From PKWO01 sp036384915 (GTDB taxonomy: Bacteria > Pseudomonadota > Gammaproteobacteria > Burkholderiales > Burkholderiaceae_D), in contig DASVLJ010000019.1 in the NCBI GenBank assembly GCA_036384915.1, positions 62,001 to 126,000 of the forward strand: a DNA stretch of 64,000 nucleotides, in the 5' to 3' direction. Below the pieces are notes generated by a model. The model made no database searches. It saw only the letters and a list, made by a program, of their open reading frames with translations, and was not told the DNA's origin. Of this stretch, positions 1 to 8,407 are shown one piece after another. Positions within the stretch are counted from its first letter, which is position 1. Each line of letters begins with the position of its first letter. The translations under genes were made by a program, and so were the position numbers.

Positions 1-105
1 TTCTGGACTTGCGGGATGCTGTCGAGCCTGCTGACCTGCTATCTGCAATGGATACCGGACGAATCGCGGGCGGACAAGGAGCGCAAAGGCGGCGCAGGCT
101 TGTAG
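1..105 (+). CDS. C-terminal end of an unidentified protein (cut by window edge)
   Basis: An open frame runs from the first base to a TAG stop at 103-105 and encodes 34 residues. It begins FWTCGMLSSLLTCYLQWIP, a hydrophobic aromatic stretch, and ends in a charged, glycine-rich tail. This would suit the last membrane segment and cytoplasmic tail of an integral membrane protein, but the fragment is too short to name a family. It converges with the SCO gene, whose stop lies 11 bases further on. It could also be a chance open frame. Confidence 0.35.
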   Translation, partial: FWTCGMLSSLLTCYLQWIPDESRADKERKGGAGL

Positions 106-115
106 CCCGCGTCGC

Positions 116-724
116 CTACTCGACCGTCTTGTCCACTTTTGCGACGAAATCGCCGTCGGTCGTACCGATCCGATTGGTCGACCCGGCAATGCGCCCTTGC
201 GCATCGAGCAGGATGAGCGCGGTCGTGTGATTGTAGTCGCCATTGGGAAGCTTGCGATACTGAATGCCGAGCAAGGCAGCCAGCTTGCGCACGCCGGGGG
301 CGTCGCACCTGGCCAAAGTCCAGGTGTTCGTATCGAGCTTGCGCTGCAGCGTGATTTGCTTGAGCGTGGCAACGTCGTCATGCGCGGGATCGAAGGTGAC
401 AAGCAGCACCTTTATCTTGTCCCTGTTACCGGGTTTCAAGGCCTGCACCGTATCGCGGATCGTGTCGATCAGCATGGGGCAAACAAACTTGCAGGAGTTG
501 TAAAACATGCTGACGATGACGGGCTTACCGCGCAGCTCTGCCAAGGCGAAAGCGCGGTTGTTCTGGTCGGTCAGGGTCAAGGGCAACTGATAGACCGAAT
601 CGCCGGCAACGCCGCTCGCGGTCGGGGATTCCGCCGCGACGCAGGAGCCGAACACTACGCCTTGCACGGCAATTGCGGCGGCACAGATCAATCGAATGCA
701 CAGCCGGCGCGGGATCATATGCAT
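116..724 (-). CDS. SCO1/SenC family copper chaperone or thiol-redox protein
   Basis: This 202-residue protein has an N-terminal signal or anchor segment (about residues 8-30) followed by a thioredoxin fold. The SCO copper site is complete: C78 and C82 in the CKFVCP motif and H166 in DYNHTTAL. SCO proteins deliver copper to, or reduce cysteines of, periplasmic copper enzymes, classically cytochrome oxidase Cu-A. Here the gene starts seven bases after nirV and appears to be third in a nirK-nirV-sco operon, so copper supply to NirK is a reasonable inference. ATG at 724 and at 718 are both possible starts. No copper residue is missing. Confidence 0.9.
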   Translation of the reverse strand: MHMIPRRLCIRLICAAAIAVQGVVFGSCVAAESPTASGVAGDSVYQLPLTLTDQNNRAFALAELRGKPVIVSMFYNSCKFVCPMLIDTIRDTVQALKPGNRDKIKVLLVTFDPAHDDVATLKQITLQRKLDTNTWTLARCDAPGVRKLAALLGIQYRKLPNGDYNHTTALILLDAQGRIAGSTNRIGTTDGDFVAKVDKTVE

Positions 725-730
725 GGTTCC

Positions 731-1534
731 TTACCTTTCTTCCAATGGATCGGCGCTACGCGCGCAACGGAATCCGAGATTATTCGTGGTATCGGCCGCG
801 CCGAGCGAGGACAGCAAGGCCACGCGCATCAGGATGGCGTAATTCTCGCGGTCCTGCAGGCTGATGGCGCCGGCGCCGCAAAACTTGAGCTTGTCCGGAT
901 CGCCCTGGTTGCGGCTGTCCGCCGAAACCAGCAGTGAATTGAAGTCATCGACCCATTCCCACACCAGGCCATGCATGTCGCGCACGCCGTAGGCGTTCGG
1001 CGCGCCCCCCGTCGCTCCAGGTGCGCCCTCCGCGCGGCCATACCAGGCAAGGATGGCGGCACGCCAAGCGGGATCCTGGCGCGCGTCGAATCGCGTGGCG
1101 TCGGCCGCGGCTACGCGCTCCCATTCGTACCACGTCGGCAAACGCGCGCCTTCGCTCTCGCAATAGGCTTGTGCCGCGAACCAGCTGACGTCGGTAACGG
1201 GTTGCTGCGCCTGCGCTTCGGAGCCGGGGTCGAGCGGTTCGGCCCAGCGATGCAGATAATTGATGTCGGCGAAGGCGGCGGGAGCGCGGCCGCGCCGCCA
1301 TTCGGGATGGGCGCGAACGAAGGCGAGATATTCGGCATTCGTTACAACGTCGGCACGCATGGAAAAGGCCTGCACGCGCACGTCGGCATAATCGGGCGGG
1401 CCGGAAAGCGTGCTGTGGAACATGCCGGCCGGAACGGAAACATAGTTCCCGTAGTCTGCTGCGGTGGCATGAAAGGGCAAGGCGCCGCACAATGCAAAGG
1501 CCAGCATGCCTGCCGCTGCGGCGCCATATTTCAT
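731..1534 (-). CDS. nirV: NirV-like protein with formylglycine-generating-enzyme (SUMF1) fold
   Basis: This 267-residue protein has a signal peptide (about residues 1-25) and an SUMF1/FGE-type domain with the C-terminal signature NNLGFRCAR and the central DMHGLVWEWVDDF motif. Genes of this type beside nirK are called nirV, and their function is unknown. The region that carries the two catalytic cysteines in true formylglycine-generating enzymes reads KFCGAGAISLQDRENYAI, without the usual cysteine pair, so enzymatic formylglycine formation is unlikely. It lies eight bases downstream of nirK and seven upstream of the SCO gene, which implies co-transcription. A role in NirK maturation is only inferred from position. 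Confidence 0.85.
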   Translation of the reverse strand: MKYGAAAAGMLAFALCGALPFHATAADYGNYVSVPAGMFHSTLSGPPDYADVRVQAFSMRADVVTNAEYLAFVRAHPEWRRGRAPAAFADINYLHRWAEPLDPGSEAQAQQPVTDVSWFAAQAYCESEGARLPTWYEWERVAAADATRFDARQDPAWRAAILAWYGRAEGAPGATGGAPNAYGVRDMHGLVWEWVDDFNSLLVSADSRNQGDPDKLKFCGAGAISLQDRENYAILMRVALLSSLGAADTTNNLGFRCARSADPLEER

Positions 1535-1542
1535 GGCTGCAC

Positions 1543-3054
1543 CTAGTGCGCGGCTGCCGGTGCGGGAGCCGGCGCCGCGCGCGCGGCCTTGACTTCCTCC
1601 GCCTGGATCGAACCGCCCTTGTTGCCCCAGCTGTTGAGCACGTAGGTGAGGATATTGGCGATCTCGTCGTCGTTCAACTGGTTCATCGGCGGCATGACCG
1701 AATTGAACTCATTGCCGTTTACCGTGACCTTGCCGTTAAGGCCATGCAACAGAATCCCGACAGCGCGATGCGGATCGGCGTTCAGGAAGTCCGATCCGGC
1801 CAGCGGCGGAAATACGCCGGGCAAACCGGCGCCGGTGGTTTGATGGCAGACCGAGCAGGTGCCGGTGAAGAGCGCCTTGCCGGCATCGATCTGGTCTTGC
1901 ACCGTGAGCTTGCCGCTGGCTGCCTTGGTCGTTGCGGTATCGACCGCCGCCAGGTTCGGCAATGAGCGGTCACCCAGGTAGACCGAATCGAGCTCCTTGC
2001 CGGAATAGACATCCTTGCGCATGTCGCCATCGACCTTCATGATGGCGAGCGCGCCCTTGTTGAAAGCGCGGAAGATCGAGTGATCCACCAGCACATAGCT
2101 GCCGGGCACCTTGGCCTGGAATTCCACCACGGCCGCGCCGCCGGCCGGAATCAGCGTGGTTTGCACGTTTTCCTGGAAATGGGTTCCGCCTTCGAAGCGC
2201 ACCTTGTCGAAGATGGCGCCGATGACGTGGAAGCTGGACACCAGGTTGGGGCCGCCGTTTCCGACAAACAGGCGGATCTTTTCGCCGACCTTGGCATTCA
2301 GGGCATGTTCGCCGGTCAAGGCGCCTTCGGCGCCATTGAACAACACATAAGTCGGGCGTTCATCGATCGCTTTTTCCATGTCGAAAGGCTGGAAACCCTT
2401 CTCGCGATATTTGCCGGTGACGTAGAAGTCGCCTTGCATGACGTAGTATTCGTGGTCAACCTTGGACAATCCCTTTGGCGGCTCGACCAGAATCAAGCCG
2501 TACATGCCGTTGGCGATGTGCATGCCGACCGGTGCGGTGGCGCAGTGGTAGACGTAGACGCCTTCGTTCAAGGCCTTGAACGTGAATTGGGATTCGTGGC
2601 CCGGCGCCGTGAAGCTCGATGCCGCACCGCCGCCCGGACCAGTGACACCGTGCAGGTCGATGTTGTGCGGCATCTTGTTGTTTGGATTGTTCTTGAGATG
2701 GAATTCCACCGTATCGCCTTGGCGCACGCGGATGAAGCTGCCTGGCACGGTGCCGCCGAAGGTCCAGTACATGTACTTCACGCCTTCGGAAATCTGCATC
2801 TCTTTCTCGATTACTTCGAGGTCGACGATGACCTTGGCCGGATAATTGCGATTGATAGCCGGCGGCACGTTGGGCGGGCTGGTCAGCACGGCGTGAATCG
2901 GTTCGCCGCGCGGCGGGCCGAAATGCCCGCTCAGTTTGGCATCGGCGGCGTGTGCTTGTGCAGCGCCACAAACGACGCCAAGCAGGAGCGCCAGACGCAG
3001 GGCCAAACCCTGCATCAGGCCATGCGGGCGATTGCGGACAATCTCTTTGTTCAT
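1543..3054 (-). CDS. nirK: Copper-containing nitrite reductase with C-terminal cytochrome c domain
   Basis: NirK reduces nitrite to nitric oxide in the periplasm. The 503-residue protein has a signal peptide ending near AHAADA, two cupredoxin domains and a haem c domain. Visible type 1 copper ligands are H130, C171, H179 and M184. Type 2 ligands are H135, H170 and H325, with catalytic D133 and H276. Haem attaches at C400-x2-C403-H404, and SVMPPMNQL probably gives the axial methionine. The same three-domain layout occurs in Ralstonia pickettii NirK. I chose ATG 3054 because AGGGG lies at normal distance upstream and a good signal peptide follows. An FNR/Dnr box is centred about 78 bp upstream. 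First gene of nirK-nirV-sco. Confidence 0.96.
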   Translation of the reverse strand: MNKEIVRNRPHGLMQGLALRLALLLGVVCGAAQAHAADAKLSGHFGPPRGEPIHAVLTSPPNVPPAINRNYPAKVIVDLEVIEKEMQISEGVKYMYWTFGGTVPGSFIRVRQGDTVEFHLKNNPNNKMPHNIDLHGVTGPGGGAASSFTAPGHESQFTFKALNEGVYVYHCATAPVGMHIANGMYGLILVEPPKGLSKVDHEYYVMQGDFYVTGKYREKGFQPFDMEKAIDERPTYVLFNGAEGALTGEHALNAKVGEKIRLFVGNGGPNLVSSFHVIGAIFDKVRFEGGTHFQENVQTTLIPAGGAAVVEFQAKVPGSYVLVDHSIFRAFNKGALAIMKVDGDMRKDVYSGKELDSVYLGDRSLPNLAAVDTATTKAASGKLTVQDQIDAGKALFTGTCSVCHQTTGAGLPGVFPPLAGSDFLNADPHRAVGILLHGLNGKVTVNGNEFNSVMPPMNQLNDDEIANILTYVLNSWGNKGGSIQAEEVKAARAAPAPAPAAAH

Positions 3055-3125
3055 GTTATTCCCCTGGATGGGCGGCACTTTCGCCGCGGATGATGCAACG
3101 ATAGTGCGTACCTCCCTGCCCTGCC

Positions 3126-3139
3126 TTGATATGCATCAA
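3126..3139. promoter_or_regulatory. Perfect FNR/Dnr box between nirK and the dnr-type gene
   Basis: The site reads TTGAT-ATGC-ATCAA, an exact match to the FNR-family consensus. It lies 78 bp upstream of the nirK start and 73 bp upstream of the divergent regulator. Placed at -41.5, it predicts a -10 element CATATC at 3164-3169 for the regulator and TATCGT (complement of 3098-3103) for nirK, so one box may serve both directions. Confidence 0.9.
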
Positions 3140-3205
3140 GCCTTTGCGGGCGTTCTCCGCCTGCATATCGTGGCCAAGCAAACGGAAAACCTGTATGGTT
3201 GCGTC

Positions 3206-3886
3206 ATGAAGAAAGAAAAGATCAAAGCGCAGGAGTTCCTGGCCAAGCTATCGCTGTTTGGCGACATGAACGTAGACGAACTCGACCGCATCGCGGCCGG
3301 CGTGACAGAGTCGCGCATCACTTCGGGCACGGTGATTTTTCGCCGCGGCGATCCTTGTGTCGGCTTCCATACGGTGATCTACGGCCAGGTGAAGCTGGGC
3401 TTCGTTTCTCCCCTGGGTGACGAAAAGGTGGTGGAACTGATCGGCCCCGGGCACAGCTTCGGCGAGGCGCTGATGTTCATGGAAAAGCCATATATCGTCA
3501 CGGCCACCGCTCTGGCCGACACGATGCTGCTGCATATTTCCAAAGACGTCGTGTTCGAGGGCCTGGCGCGCGATCCGCGCTTTGCGCGCAAGATGCTGGC
3601 CGGGCTGAGCCGCCGCCTGCATGGCTTGATCGGCGACGTGGAAGCGTACTCGCTGCGCTCGGGCGCCCAGCGTGTGATCGGCTATCTGCTGAAAGACGAG
3701 GAATTGGACGATGGCGCGGTAGTGATGCTGCCGGCCAGCAAGCTGGTGATCGCCTCCCGCTTGAACCTGACGCCCGAGCATTTCTCCCGCATCCTGCATG
3801 AGCTGGCCGACGAGAAGTTGCTGACCGTGGCCGGGCGCGCAATTACGGTGCTCGATGTGCAACGGCTGCGCGAATACGGCACTTGA
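3206..3886 (+). CDS. dnr: Crp/Fnr-family regulator of Dnr type (probable NO-responsive regulator)
   Basis: This 226-residue protein has a cyclic-nucleotide-binding-like sensor domain (about 15-140), a dimer helix and a winged helix-turn-helix whose recognition helix contains TPEHFSRIL. The E-x-x-S-R spacing matches proteins that read TTGAT half-sites. It lacks the N-terminal cysteine cluster of FNR, so it should not carry an oxygen-sensing iron-sulfur cluster. Dnr proteins of this form sense nitric oxide through haem. The gene is divergent from nirK and next to the norB operon, and it is preceded by a perfect FNR box, which suggests autoregulation or control by FNR. ATG 3206 is preferred to longer starts because it begins the conserved domain. 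Confidence 0.87.
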   Translation: MKKEKIKAQEFLAKLSLFGDMNVDELDRIAAGVTESRITSGTVIFRRGDPCVGFHTVIYGQVKLGFVSPLGDEKVVELIGPGHSFGEALMFMEKPYIVTATALADTMLLHISKDVVFEGLARDPRFARKMLAGLSRRLHGLIGDVEAYSLRSGAQRVIGYLLKDEELDDGAVVMLPASKLVIASRLNLTPEHFSRILHELADEKLLTVAGRAITVLDVQRLREYGT

Positions 3887-3923
3887 AAAGACGCGACGGT
3901 TGGGCGGTCAGATTCGATACGGC

Positions 3924-5198
3924 CTAGGCATAGCGCCGATAGATTTTCACCACCCGCCACAGCAAGGCAAACTGCCATAGCGCGGCGGCGGCGGCCAGCA
4001 AGCCAGCCGGCCGGGCCAGGACGGGCAGGATCGGCGTCAATGCCAGGGCAATGGTCGCCGCCAGGTGCAGGTGGAATTGGCGTACCGCCGCAACTTCGCT
4101 CAACATGTCGCGCACCGAGGGCAGGGGCTCATCCCCGCGTCGCAGATTCGATTGCAGGTGATACCAGGCCAGAAAGGGCACGATGCGGAACAGCATGCCA
4201 TAGACTGCGGAAAGCGCGAAGCCTGCCAGATACATCACGCCGAGGAGGCAATCGCGCCCCCCCTCCCCTTTTGCCATGCCCGAGGCTTGCAAGGCGGTGG
4301 CAGCCAGCAGGCAAGCGAAGGCGAGGCGCCAATAGCGCGTGCCGACATTGGGTGTCGGACGCTTTCTCCGCATCAACAAGCGCAAGCTGATCGCCGCAAA
4401 GGCGAGAAAGATGGCTGCCAGTGCATATTCCGCCGCGCGTCCCGCGAGGGTGGCGATTTCTCCCTGCATCAACCCGCTTGCGCTGCGCACGGCAAGCAGC
4501 GCGACGGCGGCCGGTGCCGCCGACCATGCCAGGGCGGGCGGATAGGATGGCGTGACCTGGAACATGGGGATCACCTGCAGGCCGACGGCCAGCACCAGCA
4601 TGCCGATCCAGCCGAGCAAACCCCAGGATGCGTGCAAGTCCACAACGGCAAGAAAATCAATTTGCCACCAGCCCTGCCAATGGCCCGCCAGGGCGAGGCC
4701 GAGGCAGATTGTGACCAGGAGTGCCCCCAACGCGCAACGGATGCCGAGTGCGCTGGCATGCCACTGGGTGCTGCGCGCGAGCGCAAAGATGGCGCCGCCC
4801 GCCAAGCCGCCCAACCCGGTTACCAGTGCGACGGCGGCAAGCGCGATCCATGGCGCACTGCCGCTCAGGAATGTCAGCGCCAAGGCGGGCGCCCCGACCA
4901 GCAATGCACGCCAGACGATGGCGGCAAGCAAAGCCTGATGCGGTACCGTGGCGCCGGCTACAACCGGCAGAATTTGCCACAGCGCGCCGGCCATCGCCAT
5001 GGCCAGCGCCCCGACCGTGAGCAGATGCGTGAGCGCGAGAATGCCGGGAGTGTAGCGTGACGCAAACACGGCACCGCCGAGCCAGGCCAGCAGCAAGCCG
5101 GCCACGGCGGCGAACATCGGCGCCGCCAGAAAGTATTGCGCGCCGACGGAAAAGTCCGGCGCGTCTTCAAAGCTGGGCGTTGTCACGCCTTGTGCCAA
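3924..5198 (-). CDS. Polytopic membrane protein of the norB operon, function unknown
   Basis: This is a very hydrophobic protein of 424 residues with roughly eleven to twelve predicted membrane segments and conserved-looking histidines in or near them (for example LTHLLTVG and DLHASWGLLGW). Such spacing recalls haem-copper-oxidase-like or NnrS-like membrane proteins, but I cannot assign a family. It is last in the series norB, hemerythrin, DUF2249 protein, and overlaps the DUF2249 gene, so a role in NO metabolism or haem/copper handling is inferred from context. TTG 5198 has a well-placed GAGG upstream. GTG 5186, whose bases overlap the preceding stop as GTGA, is the alternative start. Confidence 0.75.
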   Translation of the reverse strand: MAQGVTTPSFEDAPDFSVGAQYFLAAPMFAAVAGLLLAWLGGAVFASRYTPGILALTHLLTVGALAMAMAGALWQILPVVAGATVPHQALLAAIVWRALLVGAPALALTFLSGSAPWIALAAVALVTGLGGLAGGAIFALARSTQWHASALGIRCALGALLVTICLGLALAGHWQGWWQIDFLAVVDLHASWGLLGWIGMLVLAVGLQVIPMFQVTPSYPPALAWSAAPAAVALLAVRSASGLMQGEIATLAGRAAEYALAAIFLAFAAISLRLLMRRKRPTPNVGTRYWRLAFACLLAATALQASGMAKGEGGRDCLLGVMYLAGFALSAVYGMLFRIVPFLAWYHLQSNLRRGDEPLPSVRDMLSEVAAVRQFHLHLAATIALALTPILPVLARPAGLLAAAAALWQFALLWRVVKIYRRYA

Positions 5199-5407
5199 AT
5201 GCGCACCTCGAAGCTGTATTCCGGTCCCGTCTTCACTTCCCAGTCAAAGCCATTCTTCTCGAGAATGCGGAACAGCGGGCGCGGTTCGCGGTCGATCAGC
5301 ATGGACAGCGTGGTGCCTAGCTTGAGCTGCGACAAGGCCACGAGCACGCGCTCCATCGGTTCGGGCGGTTCCAGGCCGCGTGCGTCGAGCTTGACCTCGC
5401 TGTTCAT
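5183..5407 (-). CDS. DUF2249 (TusA-like fold) small protein
   Basis: This 74-residue protein begins with LDARGLEPPEPMERVL, the typical opening of DUF2249/TusA-like proteins, in which a short strand leads into the GLxPPEP helix cap. TusA itself uses a Cys-Pro motif to carry sulfur. Here the equivalent position is PPEP, without cysteine, so sulfur transfer is doubtful. DUF2249 genes often sit beside hemerythrin and nitric oxide reductase genes, as here. The ATG overlaps the stop of the hemerythrin gene (ATGA), indicating translational coupling. Its molecular role is unknown. Confidence 0.85.
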   Translation of the reverse strand: MNSEVKLDARGLEPPEPMERVLVALSQLKLGTTLSMLIDREPRPLFRILEKNGFDWEVKTGPEYSFEVRIWHKA

Positions 5408-5892
5408 GATGCCGCCTCCCGCGCAGCCCGGGCACAGGCGCAGCCCTGGCCGCCATGCTGCAAGTCGCGCGCAACTTGCAGCATGGCGACGCCGCGCGTG
5501 CCAAGCAGCTTGTCAGCCATCGGGTAGAGCATATTCTCCTCCTTCTGGTTGTGCTGGTGGTTCATGACGCGAAACAGGTCGGCCTGTTCGTAGAATGCCT
5601 CGCTATCGTGCGTGCGCAAGGCTTCGCCCATGGCTGCGAGCAGGCGGCGCAGCTGTCCATGCTCGCGGCGCATGACGTCGGTCGGGCCGGCCATCATGCC
5701 GCTGTGGCGGTCAAGCTCGGGGAAAAGCTTGTCTTCCTCGAAGCTGAGATGGGCCGCGTGACCGGCTTCGAATTCGCGGTGCGCCGCGAGCGCATCGTCC
5801 CAGCGCTGCGCCGCCACTGCGGATTCGGTACGCACAAAATCCGCGTCGCAGTGCTCGTGCTCGTCTTTCAGGTAATCGAACAGGCTATGCAT
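5404..5892 (-). CDS. Hemerythrin HHE-domain protein of the norB operon
   Basis: This 162-residue four-helix protein has hemerythrin-type ligands spread through its length: HEHCD near residue 12, HLSFEEDKLF near 50, REHGQLRRLL near 80 and NHQHNQKEENMLYP near 110. Such domains bind a di-iron centre that can meet oxygen or nitric oxide. The C-terminus is short and cysteine-containing (GCACARAA). The start is ATG 5892 with a strong AAAGGAG Shine-Dalgarno sequence. It lies 35 bases downstream of norB and is coupled by ATGA to the DUF2249 gene. A role in NO binding or in repair of nitrosatively damaged iron-sulfur proteins, by analogy with YtfE/Ric, is inference. Confidence 0.88.
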   Translation of the reverse strand: MHSLFDYLKDEHEHCDADFVRTESAVAAQRWDDALAAHREFEAGHAAHLSFEEDKLFPELDRHSGMMAGPTDVMRREHGQLRRLLAAMGEALRTHDSEAFYEQADLFRVMNHQHNQKEENMLYPMADKLLGTRGVAMLQVARDLQHGGQGCACARAAREAAS

Positions 5893-5927
5893 TGTCGCTC
5901 CTTTGCTTTTCAATCGCAGGCCGCGGG

Positions 5928-8216
5928 TCAGCGTCCGCCCGCGGACAATGCCGCGGCTTCCGCATCGACCGCATGCACGCCGGACTTGCCGCCTCCCAGC
6001 AGGCGCAGTGCGAACAGCGCCAACAGTACGATACCGAAGGCAAACACCACGTCGCCGGGAACGCGCAGCCAGACCAGCGTCTCCATCACCTTGGAATGGA
6101 CCACTTCCGGCGAACGCGCATACCACATGCCGCGCGCGATGCTGGCCCAGGCCTGGTAGATGCCCGCCGGCAGCAGCGAAATGAAGACCATCATGGCCAG
6201 GCCGATATTCATGGCCCAGAATGCGGGCTTGAGCATGCCGTCGGCCCAGGCCGCACGCGGCGACAGGCCGCGCAGGCAGAACAGCATCAGGCCGATGCCG
6301 AGCATGCCGTAGACCCCGAACAAGGCGGCATGGCCGTGCGCCGGCGTCATGTTCAGGCCTTGCACGTAGTACAGCGCGAGCGGCGTGTTGATCGAGAAAC
6401 CGAGCAGGCCGGCGCCGACCAGGTTCCAGAAGCCGACGGCGATGAAACACAGGATCGACCACTTGTACGCCTGAACCCAGGGTGCCGCATGCGAGCGCTT
6501 GTAGTTGTGGAAGGCTTCGACACCGACCATGGACAGCGGCACCACTTCGAGTGCCGAAAACATGCCGCCGATGGCGATCACGAAGGTCGGGGTGCCCGTG
6601 AAGTAGAGATGGTGCAATGTTCCCAGGATGCCGCCGAGCAGGAACACGATGGTTTCCAGCACGATCGCGACATTGGCGCTGCTATAGCGGATCAGGCCGA
6701 GGCGCGCAAACAGGAGGGCGATGACGGCCGTGGCGAACACTTCGAAGAAGCCTTCGACCCAAAGGTGCACCAGCCACCAGCGCCAGTATTCGATCATCGA
6801 GTAATGGGTGTGCGGGCCCCACGCGAGCGAGCTCAAGTAGAACATGCCGATGCACAACGCCGACAGGAACACCATGGCGATCAAGCCGCGCCCTTCCCCG
6901 CCGCGCTTCAACGCCGGCAGCAAGCCGCGGCCAAGCAGCGTGACCCACAGCGCCAGTCCGACGAACAGCAGGATTTGCCAGATGCGGCCCAGGCTGCTGT
7001 ATTCCAATCCCTGGTTGCCGATCCAGAAGGCGAAGTCGTGACCCTTGTGCTGCAGGCTGCCGATCCAGCCGCAAGCGGTCGAGCCCACCACGATGAACAG
7101 CAGCGCATAGAACAGCACATCAACGCCGAGTTTTTGGAATTTCGGCTCCACGCCCGAGATGGCGGGCGCGATATAGAGGCCGGTGCCGAGCCAGGCCGTG
7201 GCGATCCACAGCACGGCGAATTGCGTATGGATGGTACGGCTGATGGTGTAAGGCAGGATTTGCGCCAGCGGAATGCCGAAGAAGCTGTGGCCTTCCACCG
7301 CGTAGTGCGCCGTGACGACACCCATGCCGACCTGAGCCAGAATCAGGCCGATAACGACATAGAAGTATTTGCGCGTGGCCAGCATCGAGGGCGTGGCCTT
7401 GAGACTGAACAACGGATCGGCCTTGGGCGCTTCGGGGTCCCCCTCTTCGCTGCGCGCGGCATGGAACCAGATCATGAAGGCGATTGCGCCGATCATGAGG
7501 ATGACGCTGGCAAGCGACCACATACCGGTCTCAGGCGTGGGTGAATTGCCAACCAGGTCGTCATGCGGCCAGTTGGCGGTGTAGCTGACGCCGGGCTGGC
7601 CAGGCCGGTCGGTGGCGGCGGCCCAGGCCGACCAGAAGAAGAAGCCGGTCAGGGCCTGGCGATCTTCCGGGTCGGGCAGCGAGCCGGCGTTCATGGCGTA
7701 TTGCTCGCGCAGCTTGTCGAGGCCGGCAGTATCGCCGAACAGGTCGCGATAATGCGCGCCGACTTCGGCAATCGCGGCGGCGCGCTGCGGCGACACCGTC
7801 AGGATTTGTGTCTTGTCGTCGTAGCGGTTGGCGCGCATCTCCTCCTTGACGGCTTCATCGAGCGATGCGACTTCCAGGCTGTCAAGTTTGGCTTCAGGCT
7901 TGCCGAAACGGTCTTCGGCAAGACGTGCGCGCAGTGCCAGCGCTTCGCGATGCAGCCAATCGGCCGACCAGTCGGGCGCAACATAGCTGCCGTGCCCCCA
8001 AACCGTGCCGAGCTGCTGGCCGCCTGCGGCCAGCCAGGCTTCCTGGCCGCGCTGGATCTGTTCGGAGGTATACAGCACTTCGCCTCGCGTGGTCTGGACT
8101 TGCTTTGGTATGGGCGGCGCTTGCAGGTAGATTTCCCTGCCCACCCAGAGCAGGACGGCGAACGACAGTGCGCATACCAGCGCCAGCCATCCCCATAGTT
8201 TTTTTGCGGCGGTCAT
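5928..8216 (-). CDS. norB: Quinol-dependent nitric oxide reductase (single-subunit qNor)
   Basis: The 762-residue enzyme reduces two NO to nitrous oxide at the inner membrane using quinol. The first 230 or so residues are the qNor-specific extension with one membrane helix and a periplasmic domain, replacing the NorC subunit. The catalytic part follows with about twelve helices. Visible metal-site sequences are HTQFAVLW, WWLVHLWVEGFFEVFA, GTLHHLYFTGTP and HGHAALFGVYGMLG. The length matches the qNor family. ATG 8216 has AAGGAAA upstream; an in-frame TTG 18 bases earlier is less likely. It heads the operon with hemerythrin, DUF2249 and a membrane protein. An FNR-type box centred 93 bp upstream and a -10 TACAAT support anaerobic induction. 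Confidence 0.96.
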   Translation of the reverse strand: MTAAKKLWGWLALVCALSFAVLLWVGREIYLQAPPIPKQVQTTRGEVLYTSEQIQRGQEAWLAAGGQQLGTVWGHGSYVAPDWSADWLHREALALRARLAEDRFGKPEAKLDSLEVASLDEAVKEEMRANRYDDKTQILTVSPQRAAAIAEVGAHYRDLFGDTAGLDKLREQYAMNAGSLPDPEDRQALTGFFFWSAWAAATDRPGQPGVSYTANWPHDDLVGNSPTPETGMWSLASVILMIGAIAFMIWFHAARSEEGDPEAPKADPLFSLKATPSMLATRKYFYVVIGLILAQVGMGVVTAHYAVEGHSFFGIPLAQILPYTISRTIHTQFAVLWIATAWLGTGLYIAPAISGVEPKFQKLGVDVLFYALLFIVVGSTACGWIGSLQHKGHDFAFWIGNQGLEYSSLGRIWQILLFVGLALWVTLLGRGLLPALKRGGEGRGLIAMVFLSALCIGMFYLSSLAWGPHTHYSMIEYWRWWLVHLWVEGFFEVFATAVIALLFARLGLIRYSSANVAIVLETIVFLLGGILGTLHHLYFTGTPTFVIAIGGMFSALEVVPLSMVGVEAFHNYKRSHAAPWVQAYKWSILCFIAVGFWNLVGAGLLGFSINTPLALYYVQGLNMTPAHGHAALFGVYGMLGIGLMLFCLRGLSPRAAWADGMLKPAFWAMNIGLAMMVFISLLPAGIYQAWASIARGMWYARSPEVVHSKVMETLVWLRVPGDVVFAFGIVLLALFALRLLGGGKSGVHAVDAEAAALSAGGR

Positions 8217-8302
8217 GATGATTTCCTTTTCCAATGGCCCTCAATGTGCGATAAAAAATTCCGATTGCAGACCGATTGTAGGAAACCGACCTCGAACAAA
8301 AC

Positions 8303-8316
8303 ATGATCAAGATCAA
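8303..8316. promoter_or_regulatory. FNR/Dnr-type box of the norB promoter
   Basis: Read on the minus strand the site is TTGAT-CTTG-ATCAT, one mismatch from consensus. At -41.5 it places the norB start of transcription near 8268, and a good -10 hexamer TACAAT is found on the minus strand at 8280-8275. The divergent SirB2-like gene starts at 8408, so it might also be influenced. Confidence 0.85.
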
Positions 8317-8407
8317 GAAATCTTTCAAGTTGGCGGATGCCCCTGACACGGTTGCGGGTATTTCGCTTTATCATGCGATTCGATCGGAAAAAAATTTGGT
8401 ACCCGCA

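Noticed and set aside
197..937. A 246-residue plus-strand frame across the SCO and nirV genes
   Set aside because: It covers the ends of two clear minus-strand genes and has no protein family likeness.
2080..3093. A 337-residue plus-strand frame opposite nirK
   Set aside because: All copper ligands and haem motifs are on the minus strand, and this frame has no recognisable domain.
5892..7544. A 550-residue plus-strand frame opposite norB
   Set aside because: It is rich in Arg, Gln, His and Ala with no motif, and norB is certain on the minus strand.
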